A stretch of DNA of 64,000 bases from Atriophallophorus winterbourni (lineage: Eukaryota > Platyhelminthes > Trematoda > Plagiorchiida > Microphallidae): positions 57,802 to 121,801 of the forward strand of contig JACCGJ010014704.1 in NCBI GenBank assembly GCA_013407085.1, read 5' to 3'. Below, piece by piece: positions 34,310 through 45,528 of this stretch (positions within the stretch are counted from its first letter, which is position 1; every line of letters starts with the position of its first letter). The notes beneath the pieces were generated by a model. It made no database searches and had not been told where the DNA came from. It saw nothing but the letters and a program-made list of their open reading frames with translations. The translations under genes were made by a program, and so were the position numbers.

Positions 34310-34540
34310 ATTAAGCCCAAATTGTGGTGGTGTTACGTTGATGACACATTCGACATCGTAAAACGTGACGTTGGTAATTATACTCATGAGTTATGGCCTC
34401 AAGTCACAACTACTGAAGAAATGAAATTCAGCAAACAGAATCTACTCGTTAATACAGCTGACATACAGGAAGTGCGCCTTAAAGATAAATTACCTCGATG
34501 CCGCTCTAATATGTATATTTATCGAATTAGATGAAACGAG
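34310..34540 (+). mobile_element. Penelope-like RT fragment
   Basis: WWCYVDDTFDIVKRDVGNYT contains the RT catalytic box YVDDTF, followed by ELWPQVTTTEEMKFSKQN, typical of the Penelope RT around motif C. It ends at 34531. This is a second, different Penelope lineage from the 24.6-28.0 kb copy (FDIVKRD against FVIFKRS). Both ends truncated. Confidence 0.75.
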
Positions 34541-35194
34541 TCAGCCGAAATGTAAATCAGACAAATTGCCAGGTAACTTCATACAAGGATCGAAGCGTCC
34601 GCATAATAAGATGAGATGGTGTATCGTACTCTAATCAGGGACTCAGCATTAGATTAATATATTTTGTAGAGTGGCCACATTTTTGGCTTCGACAATGTTG
34701 ATCTATTGCGACGCAGCATTAGGCATTTCTTTGGAACGCTTGCACCCGGTGACAGTTGAAACCACTTCGGCCGGAACTCATGCCGTTGGCAAATAAGATA
34801 TCTTCACAGTTTAAGAGTTGACGCTTCGACGGACAAACATTATTAAGGTTAACATTCAGGTTAGTGTGCAACGATATTTTACAACCTAAATAGTTCTTGC
34901 ACATTTGCCAGACTTTATCCATGCTCATTTGAACACCGATATATAGTGACCTTGACCGATATCGGGCTGGGCCGTGCAAATAGAGCATCTGATTTTTAAC
35001 AGCAAATTAAACCCTTTTAATGTTTTAAATTTTAATAGGTTGTTTGTGATACGATCGATTAATTGTCGTGGTGGGAGTACCAATTAATTGCGTTCCATTT
35101 TCTGACTAAGACCCTTGGTTTGACGAAGCTCGATGGTCAGTAATATAACGTTAGCCAAAACGTAGTCTAATTGTTTGAATGGAAAATGATCTTA

Positions 35195-35520
35195 TTGCGA
35201 AAGATCTACTCTAGGGTGAGCTGCAATTAGGAAGTCGACTATTGGGCAGACCGCATTTGCGGTACAAAGTCGTTTGCAAAAGAGAAATGAAAGCTCTTGG
35301 CATTGACCCGGTGAGTTGGGAAGAACTTGCTCTTCACAATACAACCGAGTGCTGACTATCGTTGCTAGCGCTGCGGGAGAGAATGTTCCTCCCGAATCGG
35401 AATGTTTAGTCATTCCAAAAGCTGTAGAACATGAACAATCATGCGATTGTGATGTACATCCATGGTTGACATCGACGGGAGGAGGCAAACAACAACAAAA
35501 ACTCCAATCGTTTGTTTTAC
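35195..35520 (+). mobile_element. LINE 3' end fragment (zinc-finger tail family)
   Basis: The best-preserved member of the dispersed sequence also seen at 11640-11960, 14887-15125 and 54960-55220. One frame reads ECSSRIGMFSHSKSC, the zinc-finger-like end of some LINE ORF2 proteins, then CTSMVDIDGRRQ, and the sequence ends in A/CAA-rich bases. It lies inside a putative intron of the minus-strand gene. Confidence 0.65.
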
Positions 35521-36054
35521 ATTTTTTCACAAATATTCATCATTTTTTAAGATTAACTGTTGTCCCAAAAGGTCATCCAACTTATAATTACAGTAAAAAC
35601 ATTTCAAATGTTCCAAAACATTTTTGATCTATCTGCATTACGAAAGATTATAGATAATCATGATGAATAGTTGATTGGTAAACTTAAATATTCACAATTC
35701 ACTCACTGAAATGCGTTTCATCGACTGTATTGAGAAAAGCAACGCATATAAATGAACTTTGCAACTGCATTGCACCCGGAAGCTCAGTAAGTTGAAACGC
35801 ATTACCATACGGCAATTAATTCGTGAAAATGACACTTTGAACGTAAGGGAATTTTTTAAAATGCAGTAAATGTTTTAGCTGAACGGAAAAAGGAGGACAA
35901 TTAAAAAAATCCCAAATTCAACAAAAATATTTTTGAGAATCAAGATGTACTAGAGTATCGCTATGCTATTTATTCTCCCTAATAAATAAATAATAAGTAA
36001 TTATTGAAAATTTATTTAAGTATATGCAGCGCTTTTTGGAACGACTTGAAATAC

Positions 36055-36212
36055 TGTATGATTCATTTGTACATATATGGTGAACAAGAACCATTTTTTG
36101 AACAAAGCAGTTTTACATATACTCTGAATCGGCATGACATCATTTTCAACCAGCATACAAAGCCGGGACAGTTGGATTGATGTTTCAGGTAGCCTATGAG
36201 CCAAAGCACTTT
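36055..36212 (-). CDS. Candidate exon of integrin-alpha-like gene
   Basis: 158 bp. Acceptor CTGATCCAG then AAAGTG; phase 1 entry completes a GAA codon, giving ESALAHRLPETSIQLSRLC and later FTIYVQMNHT. The donor (ACA then GTATTT) is weak. If it is not used, the frame runs to a stop at about 36019 after VVPKSAAYT. The upstream acceptor ATTCCAG at 36228 would give a stop in this phase, so the one at 36213-36215 is preferred. The position after a calf-2-like exon fits the end of the integrin calf-2 domain, but similarity of this piece alone is weak. Confidence 0.5.
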
Positions 36213-36570
36213 CTGGATCAGCCTGGAATTATTCAAAATATCTTATTTTTATGTAAATGGTGTGTATTTCCAGATCGTTTCGAACTGAATTCAATCCATA
36301 GTAGGGCATAACCTGAACAAAATTCGTTAAGCCCCTCGTTGATTTTCGAATGAATGCATAAATAATAAGAGTCTATCAGTGTAAGCAAGTTTTTTAGACG
36401 TCTTGTGCTTAACCAATCTAAGGATACAGTTCTCATATTAATGAATGTTGAATCCAACTGCTTATTCCGGAGAAAGATTAGTATTTCCTATGAAACTTTA
36501 ATGAACATATGATTGGCTTACAAGATAGTTTTACCAATGACCATAGAGAATGCAATTTAGAATAAATTAC

Positions 36571-36817
36571 CTTTATCAGGAAGAAGATTCATTTCGATAT
36601 TCCTCCTGCATGGTGTTAGATGATCGCTATCCATGCGCTCCGCCACAATAATCGGGAACGTCCAGCGTTCTGGGTATGCAAACCAAGTCATGTTTTTCCC
36701 GACACTTTGGGAACTGGCTGTGACCACCAAACCCAATATCGATTTGGGCATATCCCAGATGTTATTAATTTGGTATTGAACATTATAGCGCCCGAATATT
36801 CCCACGTTTTTTAGTAT
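36571..36817 (-). CDS. Exon, integrin alpha calf-2-like
   Basis: 247 bp. Acceptor ATTTAACAG, donor AAAG then GTAATT, phase 0 in and phase 1 out. The 82-residue product begins ILKNVGIFGRYNVQYQINN, then PKSILGLVVTASSQ, NMTWFAYPERW, and LTPCRRNIEMNLLPDK. The pattern VG-x-Y-x-V-x-Y-x-I-x-N, a Pro-Ser beta strand, an aromatic-YP strand, and a single Cys before an N-x-x-LL is that of the start of the integrin alpha calf-2 domain. This is recognition of a pattern, not a search result. It would be an extracellular part of an adhesion receptor. Confidence 0.6.
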
Positions 36818-36917
36818 CTGTTAAATGATATATGTAAAACATTAGAAAAAAGAAACTACCTTTATGTTCGAAAGTAAAATGCTGTGATCAATGGAGAAAA
36901 TTTAATATCAAACTCAC

Positions 36918-37012
36918 ATCAGTTACCATAGGATACACCACTGTTTCGTTCAGTGGTTCAACATGTTTTCTCGGGTATCCATTCTGACACAAATGTGTCA
37001 CTAACTTGAAAG
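36918..37012 (-). CDS. Candidate exon of integrin-alpha-like gene
   Basis: 95 bp. Acceptor CTGCTTTCAG, donor GAT then GTGAGT; the phase joins the exons on both sides (TCT codon across the 5' junction, phase 0 at the 3' end). Product FKLVTHLCQNGYPRKHVEP followed by LNETVVYPMVTD. It would be the link before calf-2. No motif of its own. Confidence 0.6.
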
Positions 37013-37084
37013 CTGAAAGCAGTCAGAATAGTTTTTTAAATTTTTTACACGCGTGGTAAACCAGGTATCGATATTTCAACTTAC

Positions 37085-37129
37085 ATAACGGCTTCTCGCC
37101 TGTGTCATCTATTACAGCATCGTCCTCAC
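37085..37129 (-). CDS. Candidate 45-bp exon of integrin-alpha-like gene
   Basis: Acceptor AACATTTCAG, donor TTAT then GTAAGT. Phase 1 at both ends. Product EDDAVIDDTGEKPL. Very short, but both splice sites are strong and the phase matches both neighbours. Confidence 0.5.
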
Positions 37130-37279
37130 CTGAAATGTTTAAAATTTGCCAAATAATATATTCATCCCTTCAAACACAAAATGTCCTGGGTTTGAGAATC
37201 ATTAGATTATTTAATTTAGCCAGATGCCAATAGACATCTCGTGATTGAAATATTTAAATATAACTACGTAAATAATGCA

Positions 37280-38900
37280 AGGTTTTTGGATTCTAGGATT
37301 TATGGTTACAAATGTTAATACTTTAAAACACCACCGGATTACGGTATGAATGAATATGTTAAAAATGTAATAGTATAAAAGGAATAGAGAATATTAAACG
37401 TAAGGCTCACAAATGATTTTCTTTTGCATGTGTTAGTCCAATTTCGCTTTAAACACCGTCAAAGAAGGAGAGTTCACCACATGTTGGGGTAGTGGATATC
37501 CTTTGGTTGACTCGATTCTATAGGTCCGAATAATATCGCGTCGTATCCTACTTTGGGAAAAGTCACATAGACCCAGACGTCGCAATCTTTCGGTATACGC
37601 AACATTCTGAAGACCAATAACTAACTTTGTTTCTCTGTGATAGATTTTATCAAAGAGAACAATATCATTTTGCAGCCAAGGAGTACAGATTTCTACAGCA
37701 TACTCCATCGTAAGGCGAAGGTATACATTCATTATACTTGGCAACATTACAAGCGAGAATCTTCAAAATATTCTTCGAAATATACCCGTGCTTTTCGTGT
37801 TTCCACTAATCCATGCTTCAAGATTTTTTCCAACCAGCTCCATGTCAAATTTTCATTTCCCAATCGAAATACCCAAGGAACATTCTTGCCAGCCAGGAGC
37901 AGATTAACTTTCCGTCAAATTTGACACGTTGTCCATATCCATTTTGCAAAAAATAATTACGCAATTCAAAATGTGCAACCATGGCTACCGAGACTGTACT
38001 TTCCATGACCTTATCAATAACCGTTAATAGTGTGACGGGACGATAATTTGCTACGTCAGATCGGCAGCCTCCTTTGAGGATAAGTGTAATCACGCCGGAC
38101 TTCCAATCTTTCGGAACCACTCCTTTAAGCATCAAATAGTTGAAGTTGCTTGAAAGCGGTTCAAAAACCTGACGATGACAGAACCTGAGCACATCCGGTG
38201 TGACGCCATTCGCACCTGGTGATTTTCTTACATTTAGTTTGAGCAATTTAAATACGACAATCTCTGGATTTATCAAAATTTCCCTCAATGTTTAAATTTC
38301 TGGGTCGACTGAATATTCCCAACGTTCTACTAAAACCATGGGAATGAACACTTTAAAGTAATAAATCTCGAGAGAATTTGCGATTTTGAAACGTGGTCTC
38401 AGCGTGTTTTTAACCATACTGGACGGTAAAAATTTCTGGCTCGACATTTCTGTTCGCTTTCATCGTTTTGTATAGAAACTTAGGATTGCGTTCCATTTTG
38501 ACAGCAGCATCATTTGGTGCGCTTCCTTATCCTCTTGGATAAGTGAACTCATTTGTTGCGTAACATACGGAAATGTTGCGAAGAAGTAGAAGTATTGTTG
38601 GCTTTATGCTGCACCCACGCTGTTCGCTTCATGCAAACTTCATCAGACATCAGTGTTAAAGAACACCAAATTGTATCATCGAGGGTGAATTCGGTCTTGT
38701 CTATTGGATGGCACTGGAGGTCACTATGATCGGAGAAATATCCTGGTGTATGGGTAAGCGGGAATCTGAAATAACTGACAACGGTTCATAATCATCGGTA
38801 AGCGTAGGTTAAGTGTATTCAGCATGCTCGCGCGATTTTCAGACGTATCCCGCGGGTTCCAATAATGAAAATTCTCTAGGGTTATACAGCATCGCTTTTC
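37280..38900 (-). mobile_element. CR1-like LINE, 5' truncated, in an intron
   Basis: Minus strand, in order: HSDLQCHPIDKTEFTLDD (endonuclease end, about 38690-38750); RKSPGANGVTPDVLRFC, VVPKDWKSGVITLILKGG and NYRPVTLLTVIDKVMES (RT start, 38000-38250). Then, after a deletion of the RT core, come RLTMEYAVEIC, FDKIYHRETKLVIGLQNV, YTERLRRLGLCDFSQSRIRR and VFKAKLD (37433-37720). The 3' tail CCATAAATCCTAGAATCC is at about 37284-37305. The FADD box is missing. Confidence 0.82.
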
Positions 38901-39159
38901 CAAAAGCCTAACGATATTTTAGTGGATTCATCCAAAGTCAACCAAAATCATTATTTGCAGCAACTCTCTAGATTTGGATTGGATTCCGTAGACGTAGAGC
39001 TAATAATAACTACTGTTGTCAGTAAAGATGATTATAAATTATTTATTTTTTGATATGGTATTGTAGAAGAACAAGAAGAAAGCGTTATTCGTTAAAGCGA
39101 ATATTCAGCTAATCGATTTGACAAGCCAAATGCCTTTTTATTACCAAACTTTCTTGAAT

Positions 39160-39650
39160 ATTGATTGCTGTGACCTTAAAGGCCATGCCTCGCATCCGTA
39201 AAGCAGTACAGGACGGATCGCTGCTTGATTAAGACGCGTCTTAGTTTTTAGGCTGATCCCGGGCTCGCGCCAAAGGGTGCCCTTCAACTGTAAAAACGCA
39301 TTACGAGCACGATCAACCCTTAACTCCACTTCATCTTTCGCCTGACCATTGGACAATATACTTGAGCCGAGTTATTCGAAGACTGGAACGTATTCAATCG
39401 GACAACGCTGGACGCAAAGTGGCTGGATGCCTGGTGTGTCGATATAAAAAAATGCCTTGGTTTTAGCTGCGTTTATCTCAAGACCGACATTCGCGGCAGT
39501 GGCACTAATGCGGTCTAAAACTCTTTGCAGCATTTCGGTATTGTCGCCCAGAACGACTATATCGTCAGCGTAGTCAACGTCGGAAATCCATAGATCCGTT
39601 GAAATTTGCACCCCTTGGTAGTCTGTTATCGCCTGGTTCATTATCCATTA
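39160..39650 (-). mobile_element. RTE LINE internal fragment
   Basis: Minus-strand sequence nearly identical to 4363-4850 of the full-length RTE: MNQAITDYQGVQISTDLW, VDYADDIVVLGDNTEML (YADD catalytic box), LEINAAKTKAFFY, then DRARNAFLQLKGTLWREPG and IRPVLLYGCEAWPL. A small deletion shifts the frame near 39375. Both ends of the element are missing. High similarity to the 2-5 kb copy suggests a recent common source. Confidence 0.88.
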
Positions 39651-39879
39651 TCCGCAGAACCTGCAAAGGGAAATCAATATGCTCTATCCCTATTCCCTAG
39701 ACAACGAAATGCCCCTGTATGTTTCGAAATAAAGCCTTTTGTCGCTCAACAGCAAGTTGAGCAAAGAATATTATCGATGTCTTACTGTTATTAAACCCGC
39801 CTACTCCGGAAAAGAGTTAAGTGTGATGATCCAGTCTGAGTTAGGAAACTCAATGCAATATCGACAAGCTGCCAGCGAA

Positions 39880-40150
39880 CCTGAAATCAACACGGGTCTC
39901 CTTAGAAGTGTCCTAAGTTCGTTTGACGATAACATTATCTGCAAATTGATTTCAATCCCCACCCGTCCTCATATCAAATATGAAACACCGGCATGGGATC
40001 CTTGGTTGAAAAAAGTTACTTTGCTATTGAAAACTTCACTGTGCAGATCAAAATTTGGAATAACATTACTTGGAAATTTGTACGCGAATCTTACGGTTTT
40101 GTAAAGTAATGGGATACTTATACCATAAATCACGAATCTAAAATCTGAAA
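39880..40150 (+). mobile_element. CR1-like LINE 3' fragment
   Basis: LISIPTRPHIKYETPAWDPW matches the CR1 Y-I-R-P-x-x-x-Y-A-x-x-x-W block. The tail ACCATAAATCACGAATCTAA at 40121-40140 has the CR1 3' form. The rest of the C-terminus is deleted. Confidence 0.65.
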
Positions 40151-40659
40151 CGGCTCAGTTAGACACGAAGACCATTAAGTGTTTTTTGTGGAACCTTCTT
40201 AGTGTCCTATCATTTAATATCCCACAACTATGAAGGATAAAAATTTCCTTTTAGACTACATTCATGATATAATAATCTACATATGCTGCTCATCACACAA
40301 TCAGGCAAGGTACCAGTTATATATTTATATTTCAACTTTCGCTTGCTTTATCTAAGTTTTTAGAATTAACAAATTAAGGAATTATTAATTTTCGGAAGAT
40401 TGCATTTAAAAATAAATCAACCTCGAGAGACCAATCTAGAGTCAACCAAGATGGAAGTCAACAATTCGGTGACCTAAGCATAGAATTTGATAAAACAGTT
40501 CGGCTGTTGATAAAGTTGCACTTGCATGCCACCTGCTCAATGACATGATCGTTAACAAAATTGATAATCGGATTAATCATATCGGGCCTTTGTTATTGAA
40601 AACGTTGGTCATACCAATCTTATACAACAGTTCCATACAAGCACAGCTAGTTTAGCATT

Positions 40660-40775
40660 CCTCTAATGTTTCAATGCATGCGTATCATGATCGTACTGTC
40701 ACTACCTGAAGGAAGCAAACGGCAAGAAACGGGTCTTGGTGTCTGTATGTGAAGGAAATGCATGAAAATAAGCAT
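40660..40775 (+). repeat. Family B hammerhead repeat, single, degenerate core
   Basis: GCATGCGTATCATGATCGTA leads into CTACCTGAAGGAAGCAAACG, GCAAGAAACGGGTCTTGGTG, and ends GTGAAGGAAATGCATGAAAA. The core has CTGAAGG for CTGATGA, so it is inactive. Confidence 0.6.
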
Positions 40776-40849
40776 TTTTGTTTGGTAGTTAATTATCCAT
40801 CCCTAACAAAACGTCAGTAAACATCATAACGATGGTTCCATAAACTTAC

Positions 40850-41072
40850 CAACAAATTTCAATTTATGGTCTCCATTGATTGAAATTACGTTGACTCGCT
40901 CGTCTACCAGTTTGCTCTTTGCTTGGAAACGCACAGTTGAAGCTTTGAATGCACACCGCCAATTCGGCGTTTTCAATACCAAGGTCACGATCAGTTGAAC
41001 GTAAAAACTATCGGATCGTGAAAAGTGCACGTATTTGTCCAAGGAACAATATGTGACAACGCTTTGCACGAG
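40850..41072 (-). CDS. Candidate exon of integrin-alpha-like gene
   Basis: 223 bp with a strong acceptor (TTTTTCATTTCAG) and donor (GTTG then GTAAGT). Phase 0 in, phase 1 out, compatible with both neighbours. Product LVQSVVTYCSLDKYVHFSRS, then FYVQLIVTLVLKTPNWRCAF, ASTVRFQAKS, and VNVISINGDHKLKFVG. The layout, a Cys followed by paired beta strands and a Leu-rich strand ending in R-x-x-F, is loosely that of the integrin thigh domain. Calf-1 is not seen between this and the calf-2-like exon, so exons may be missing from the model. Confidence 0.6.
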
Positions 41073-41089
41073 CTGAAATGAAAAAGTTT

Positions 41090-42320
41090 CAAAAGCGATG
41101 CAATAATAATTTGCCGAATTGAATCCAAAATATTGCCTGCAAAATTTATAAACCTGATGTAATATCTGAAAAAATTATGGTATATTATTCAGGCACTAAT
41201 TCGACCAATTTTTGGGGTTTGATTCGTACATTGTAATCCAATCTCAAGTGGGTTTTAAATCCATCAAAAACATAAGATCGTTCTTTATTTGATATTTAGA
41301 AATATTGCCACATCATACCGTACTGATCATCAAAATGTTTACTTGAAAGATAACTGCTAAAATGTTTTTTAAAACTAATGATTGAACGTGAATTATTAAA
41401 CAGATGCAATGGTAATTTCATATTTATTTTATAAACATAATCAAAGGGGATGCGAGCACCAAATATATATTCAAATCGAATTTCTCATTTTGACCTACTC
41501 AATGCTGGGTTGTATTCGAAAATGAATCTCGAGTGAATATTTTTGAATCTCCCCTGGTACGTCATGACAACAGGTTGTGGAATTCATCGCTTTTTTCCAA
41601 GATAAAATAACTCATAATTTGAAATGTCAAATTGTTACAATAAATAGTTCAACATTTATCGTGGAACCTTCTTCATGCGAGCCTTAACACAATTTACGAT
41701 AGGGAATTTAGAAACGGATTCACCGGAAGGAAATTCATGCTATTTTCTTTTCTTATAATTACACAATATAATTCTTTTCGCTACTGTTTTAAAGCATTAA
41801 AATCCCGCTCATATTAAATCTAAATATGGAGTGCAAACAACACGAAACAAATCGCGGGTTGGGTGTGATTAAAGTGTATACAAATATAGAATGCTTTTCC
41901 GTGTCAATGGGTGTAACCCTATCCACATATGTCCACATGTGATTAGATACGTTGGTCGTGCTAGACTTATCAATCACTGGCTTCAAAGATTGAACGTTGA
42001 TTTCATTATGTTTCCAATCTTACTATTTTAAAATATACATCGGTCAAGAACACTCAGCCGAAACCACATTATGCTTCATAGCAGTAATCAGAAATTTTGG
42101 TTGAAGATTTCTTTAGCCATTTATAGAATATTTGAAGTAACAGCAAAAATTCGGGTTTTTTTACAATTTCAATATAATCAGATTGTTGTCTCATAATTAT
42201 ATATACAATACAAATGAAAGACATTTTGAGTGCGCATAATACTCTTCCGCCACGATTACCAACGGTAAAATACCGGAATTTCATATATTTGTGAATTTCA
42301 ATCACAGTAAAAACATATTC
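41090..42320. other. Putative intron; one eroded family B core
   Basis: At 41828-41865: GGAGTGCAAACAACACGAAA followed by CAAATCGCGGG, a family B core with lost CTGATGA and CCGGTC. Nothing else recognised. Confidence 0.5.
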
Positions 42321-42328
42321 ATACTCAC

Positions 42329-42423
42329 AATGCATGCCTGTGCTTCAACTATGTTCATCAAATCTCCATGTGCTGCCGCATTTTTTAAAGCCTCGTTGTT
42401 GGATATCTTGAGCACAACGGAAC
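42329..42423 (-). CDS. Candidate exon of integrin-alpha-like gene
   Basis: 95 bp. Acceptor GTATTACAG, strong donor ATT then GTGAGTATG, phase 0 out. Product SVVLKISNNEALKNAAAHGD then LMNIVEAQACI. Joined in phase to the exon at 41072. The SVVL start could correspond to the short strand that follows the seventh FG-GAP repeat in integrin alpha chains; weak evidence. Confidence 0.5.
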
Positions 42424-42439
42424 CTGTAATACCCAAAGT

Positions 42440-43255
42440 GAATTATCTGAAAAAATGTCACCCATAAATGTTGATTAAACCAATCCCAAATGTTCTTGCG
42501 AATTATTTCTCATGCCCTATTTTAAAGTATACACCCACCATCACTTGAAAATTCGATCATGTTTGCAGATGCCATATTTTATCTATGTTAGTATTCCAAA
42601 TTTCCTACTCTATGGAGAGTTAAAATCAAGTTGTTGAATTCGACACAGTACAAAGACGTTTGCCAATGAGATATGGATGGTCTCGACCTTACCGTAGCAA
42701 ATAGGAAAATACTTGCTTTTGACCACTCATTATGGAGGAACGCGTAAAGCGAACAGGTATTGCTTTTGGCAGTTGACAGTAGATCAGAACGAGAGCGTGT
42801 AAATCGCGCCTGTCGTACGACTACTGCCAAACTCTGTGAAAGATGCGGGGTAGAGTTTGTTCATTAATTTGAAACGCTGCGCTGTTCGAAATCGCCATGC
42901 ACTTGTAATATGCAGCCGTGGTAGACTTTGACTGAAGCAGGTCGAAGCAACAAATTTTTTTCATGAGACATATATATTCGTGGCACTCTGTTTCAATTGT
43001 TGAGGTAAATCTCTATTTTCGGACATGACACTTTTTCGCTCCTTTAAAAATTTAAAATATCACCTTGAGGAACTTTGTCGATAAATAGAATTGGAAACAT
43101 GCAATCCATAGTTTGATCTATTTTATTTTTTATCTATATTTTATCCAGGCCAAGAAAAGGCTATTCTCTTTTAGAGTTAGTTTTGTGCAGCATAATTTAC
43201 TTTTTCAACAATACTCATTAAGTGGATCGTTCACAACAGGAAATGGTAGTTACAC
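42440..43255. other. No firm feature
   Basis: An 80-residue minus frame (42588-42830) with a fair acceptor and a GTAAGG donor was considered as an upstream exon, but its phase does not join the exon at 42423. Confidence 0.35.
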
Positions 43256-43259
43256 GTTT

Positions 43260-44060
43260 TAATGAATCATGGGTTCAGGGACATATGGTTAGAAAGCGAA
43301 CCATTTGCAACACCACAGAATTACTGAATGAATGAAAATGTGAAATATAATGGCTATAGCTTTCACCATACCTATTGCCCTGCATGGATAGTACACTACA
43401 TATTGAGATAGAGGATTCCAGGATAGACATGGCCTTGAAAATCAATACGTAAACATTGTATGTAGAAAGATAGGACATGTCCGCATATCACATTTTCAAC
43501 ACACTTTAAACGAGATTCCTTCTGGTAGGAACAAATTTGAAGGTAAGAAATGTATCACACCGTATCCTCCTTTTGATGATGTCACAAAGTCACATTTCAC
43601 TGTTCAGAACAATGCCAAGAACCTTCAATAATTTCGTCACTCTGTGAGAGATTTTATCGAAAATGGTAATATATTTTGCAACCTAGGATCGCGAACCTTT
43701 ACCGCATACTCACACCGTTGGCCGAAGGTAGAAATTCGTCGTCGAAAGATACCTAACATTCTACTGATCTGCCAGTAAACTGTACTATTCAGAATTCCAC
43801 TAATCCATACTCCAATGCTTTGTTCCACAGAACACCATGCTCAAGCTTTTACTTCCTAATCGATACTTCCAAGTAACATTCTTTTGCATAGTGAAAAATC
43901 TAGCTTTTCTAACTTTCTTTCAAAACCACTTTATTTTTTTCACAACGTGAAGCCGAACTGATCCGCGTCCCTGGCTTCTTATCACCCGCGAACAGAACCA
44001 TTTTTGAGGTTGTATGAAAGCAAATCGTTCATGTATGGGAGAACAATAATCCGGCCTATC
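43260..44060 (-). mobile_element. CR1-like LINE fragment, very decayed
   Basis: Minus strand: an IPYMNDLLSYN-like stretch near 44000, IGVWISGILNSTVYWQISRM near 43770, and a YAVKVRDPRLQNILPFSIKS block (43645-43700) matching the CR1 Y-A-x-x-x-W-x-P-W-L block. No intact domain. Confidence 0.6.
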
Positions 44061-44069
44061 ACACATTTT

Positions 44070-45385
44070 TGGGACTCCTCTGTCAATTTAAATTTAATAT
44101 TACATTGTTTGATTTAACTTAGAATGACAAACCTAGTTAGCTAGCCTAACTTGAAGATATGTGTGGTAATACTTTGTTTATTGCAGTCTGCCTGCATTTT
44201 CGATAATGCCAGTTAATCTCAATATATTAGACATAAATAATGCGAGATGATACAGAATGCGAAAATTGCGACAGAAAAACGAGACTATCGCATATAGCAT
44301 AAAACAAAAAGTTCAGGTGATGACCTGTAAGCGAAATCTTGTTTGACAGGGTAGAATAAATTCTAATACAGGCAAAGATGTGAATCGCCTGAATGGCTTT
44401 TCAAAACTAGTTTGCGTTGGACATTTGGATTTCATGCTTCAACGGAGGCTGTCCAACTGCGACAAATCCAACTAAAAAATCAACATATAACTGCATTCTG
44501 CCTCATCTCAATTTGAAAAATTATACGGTTGGCAACCTCGTGGAAATCTCCGGAGTAGGATTCTCGCTAGGTTGTTGATAGCTGTATTCAACTTCACCCT
44601 TGTAACACCAACAACTACTTTGTGGACCAGATGCATTAGCCCGTCTTCTTATAAAGTTTTCTTATTTTCATGGAGAGAAAGCACTTGCTGCTCTAGCGTA
44701 TATTTCACTAACCAGATATGAAAGCTTTTACCGAATAAGTTTGCTGAATAACTACTCAATTGTGCTAACCGAAGAAATGAAAATGTAATATTGTCTATCT
44801 CCACAAAACGTAAGAAAAAGTTCATATATTAGTCTGAGAGAGGCTGACTGATACAAGCCGAGGAAACAGACTAAATTATACGATCTGGAGGAACCAACAT
44901 TGTCTGAAGAATATAATAAGCAAAACTTGTCATAAGCGAAGAAATGTGTAAATTAATTCGAAAAACCACAGATCACTTTCAAATTGATCTGCGGATAATT
45001 GAAGCTAGAAGAATATAATTGTTTTCAACTAAATCAAACATACTCCGTTACAAACCATAGTACCGAGGCAATAAACATTGGATGAATCCTTATACACTCA
45101 CTTTTGTCATCTATAATATTGTAAGAATGGAAATGTAGCGCATATCTAACGATAAAGTAATGTAATGTAAACTTTCGATTATAAATATATTGAAATATAG
45201 AAAATAATTACAGACTCACCTTTATCAATTTGATCTAATTTAAAAGATTAGGGGAATAAGATACTATTTGTGCATGGACATATTAGCGAAACATATATTA
45301 TTATCATTTAACAATAATTCAAGTTGCATGATTTATGATTGAAATGACCAAAGGAAGAAATATAGAATTGCAAATATATTCAAAA
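44070..45385. other. No recognised feature
   Basis: AT-rich, no coding or repeat recognised. Confidence 0.4.
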
Positions 45386-45389
45386 ATGC

Positions 45390-45528
45390 TCTTTTGCATG
45401 CATCTACATCACACACACCCCATGTCTGGTTTCGTGCTCTTTGCATTCATTAGGTAGGGGCAGCAAGATCAGGATCCACATGCGCTTGAAACCGAGGTAG
45501 AAAGAAGAACAAGTTGCGCTTGTATTCA
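45390..45528 (-). repeat. Family B hammerhead repeat
   Basis: TTTTGCATGCATCTACATCA end, then a minus-strand core (45415-45455). Read on the minus strand: CTAATGA, ATGC and GCAC around AAAGA, GAAA, CCAGAC, ATGGGGTGTG. One core change (CTAATGA) and a lost UH triplet. Right-hand part GAACAAGTTGCGCTTGTA as in other family B copies. It is cut at 45529 by the adjoining CR1 3' end. Confidence 0.65.

Noticed and set aside
36233..36457. A 74-residue minus frame between two exons of the putative gene.
   Set aside because: No entry acceptor in the needed phase and no good donor. Skipping it lets the flanking exons join in phase.
42693..42833. A 141-bp minus-strand open segment with acceptor TCTTTCACAG and donor GTAAGG, as first exon of the integrin-like gene.
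   Set aside because: Its frame ends in phase 0, but the next exon (42423) needs one leading base. The other two frames contain stops.
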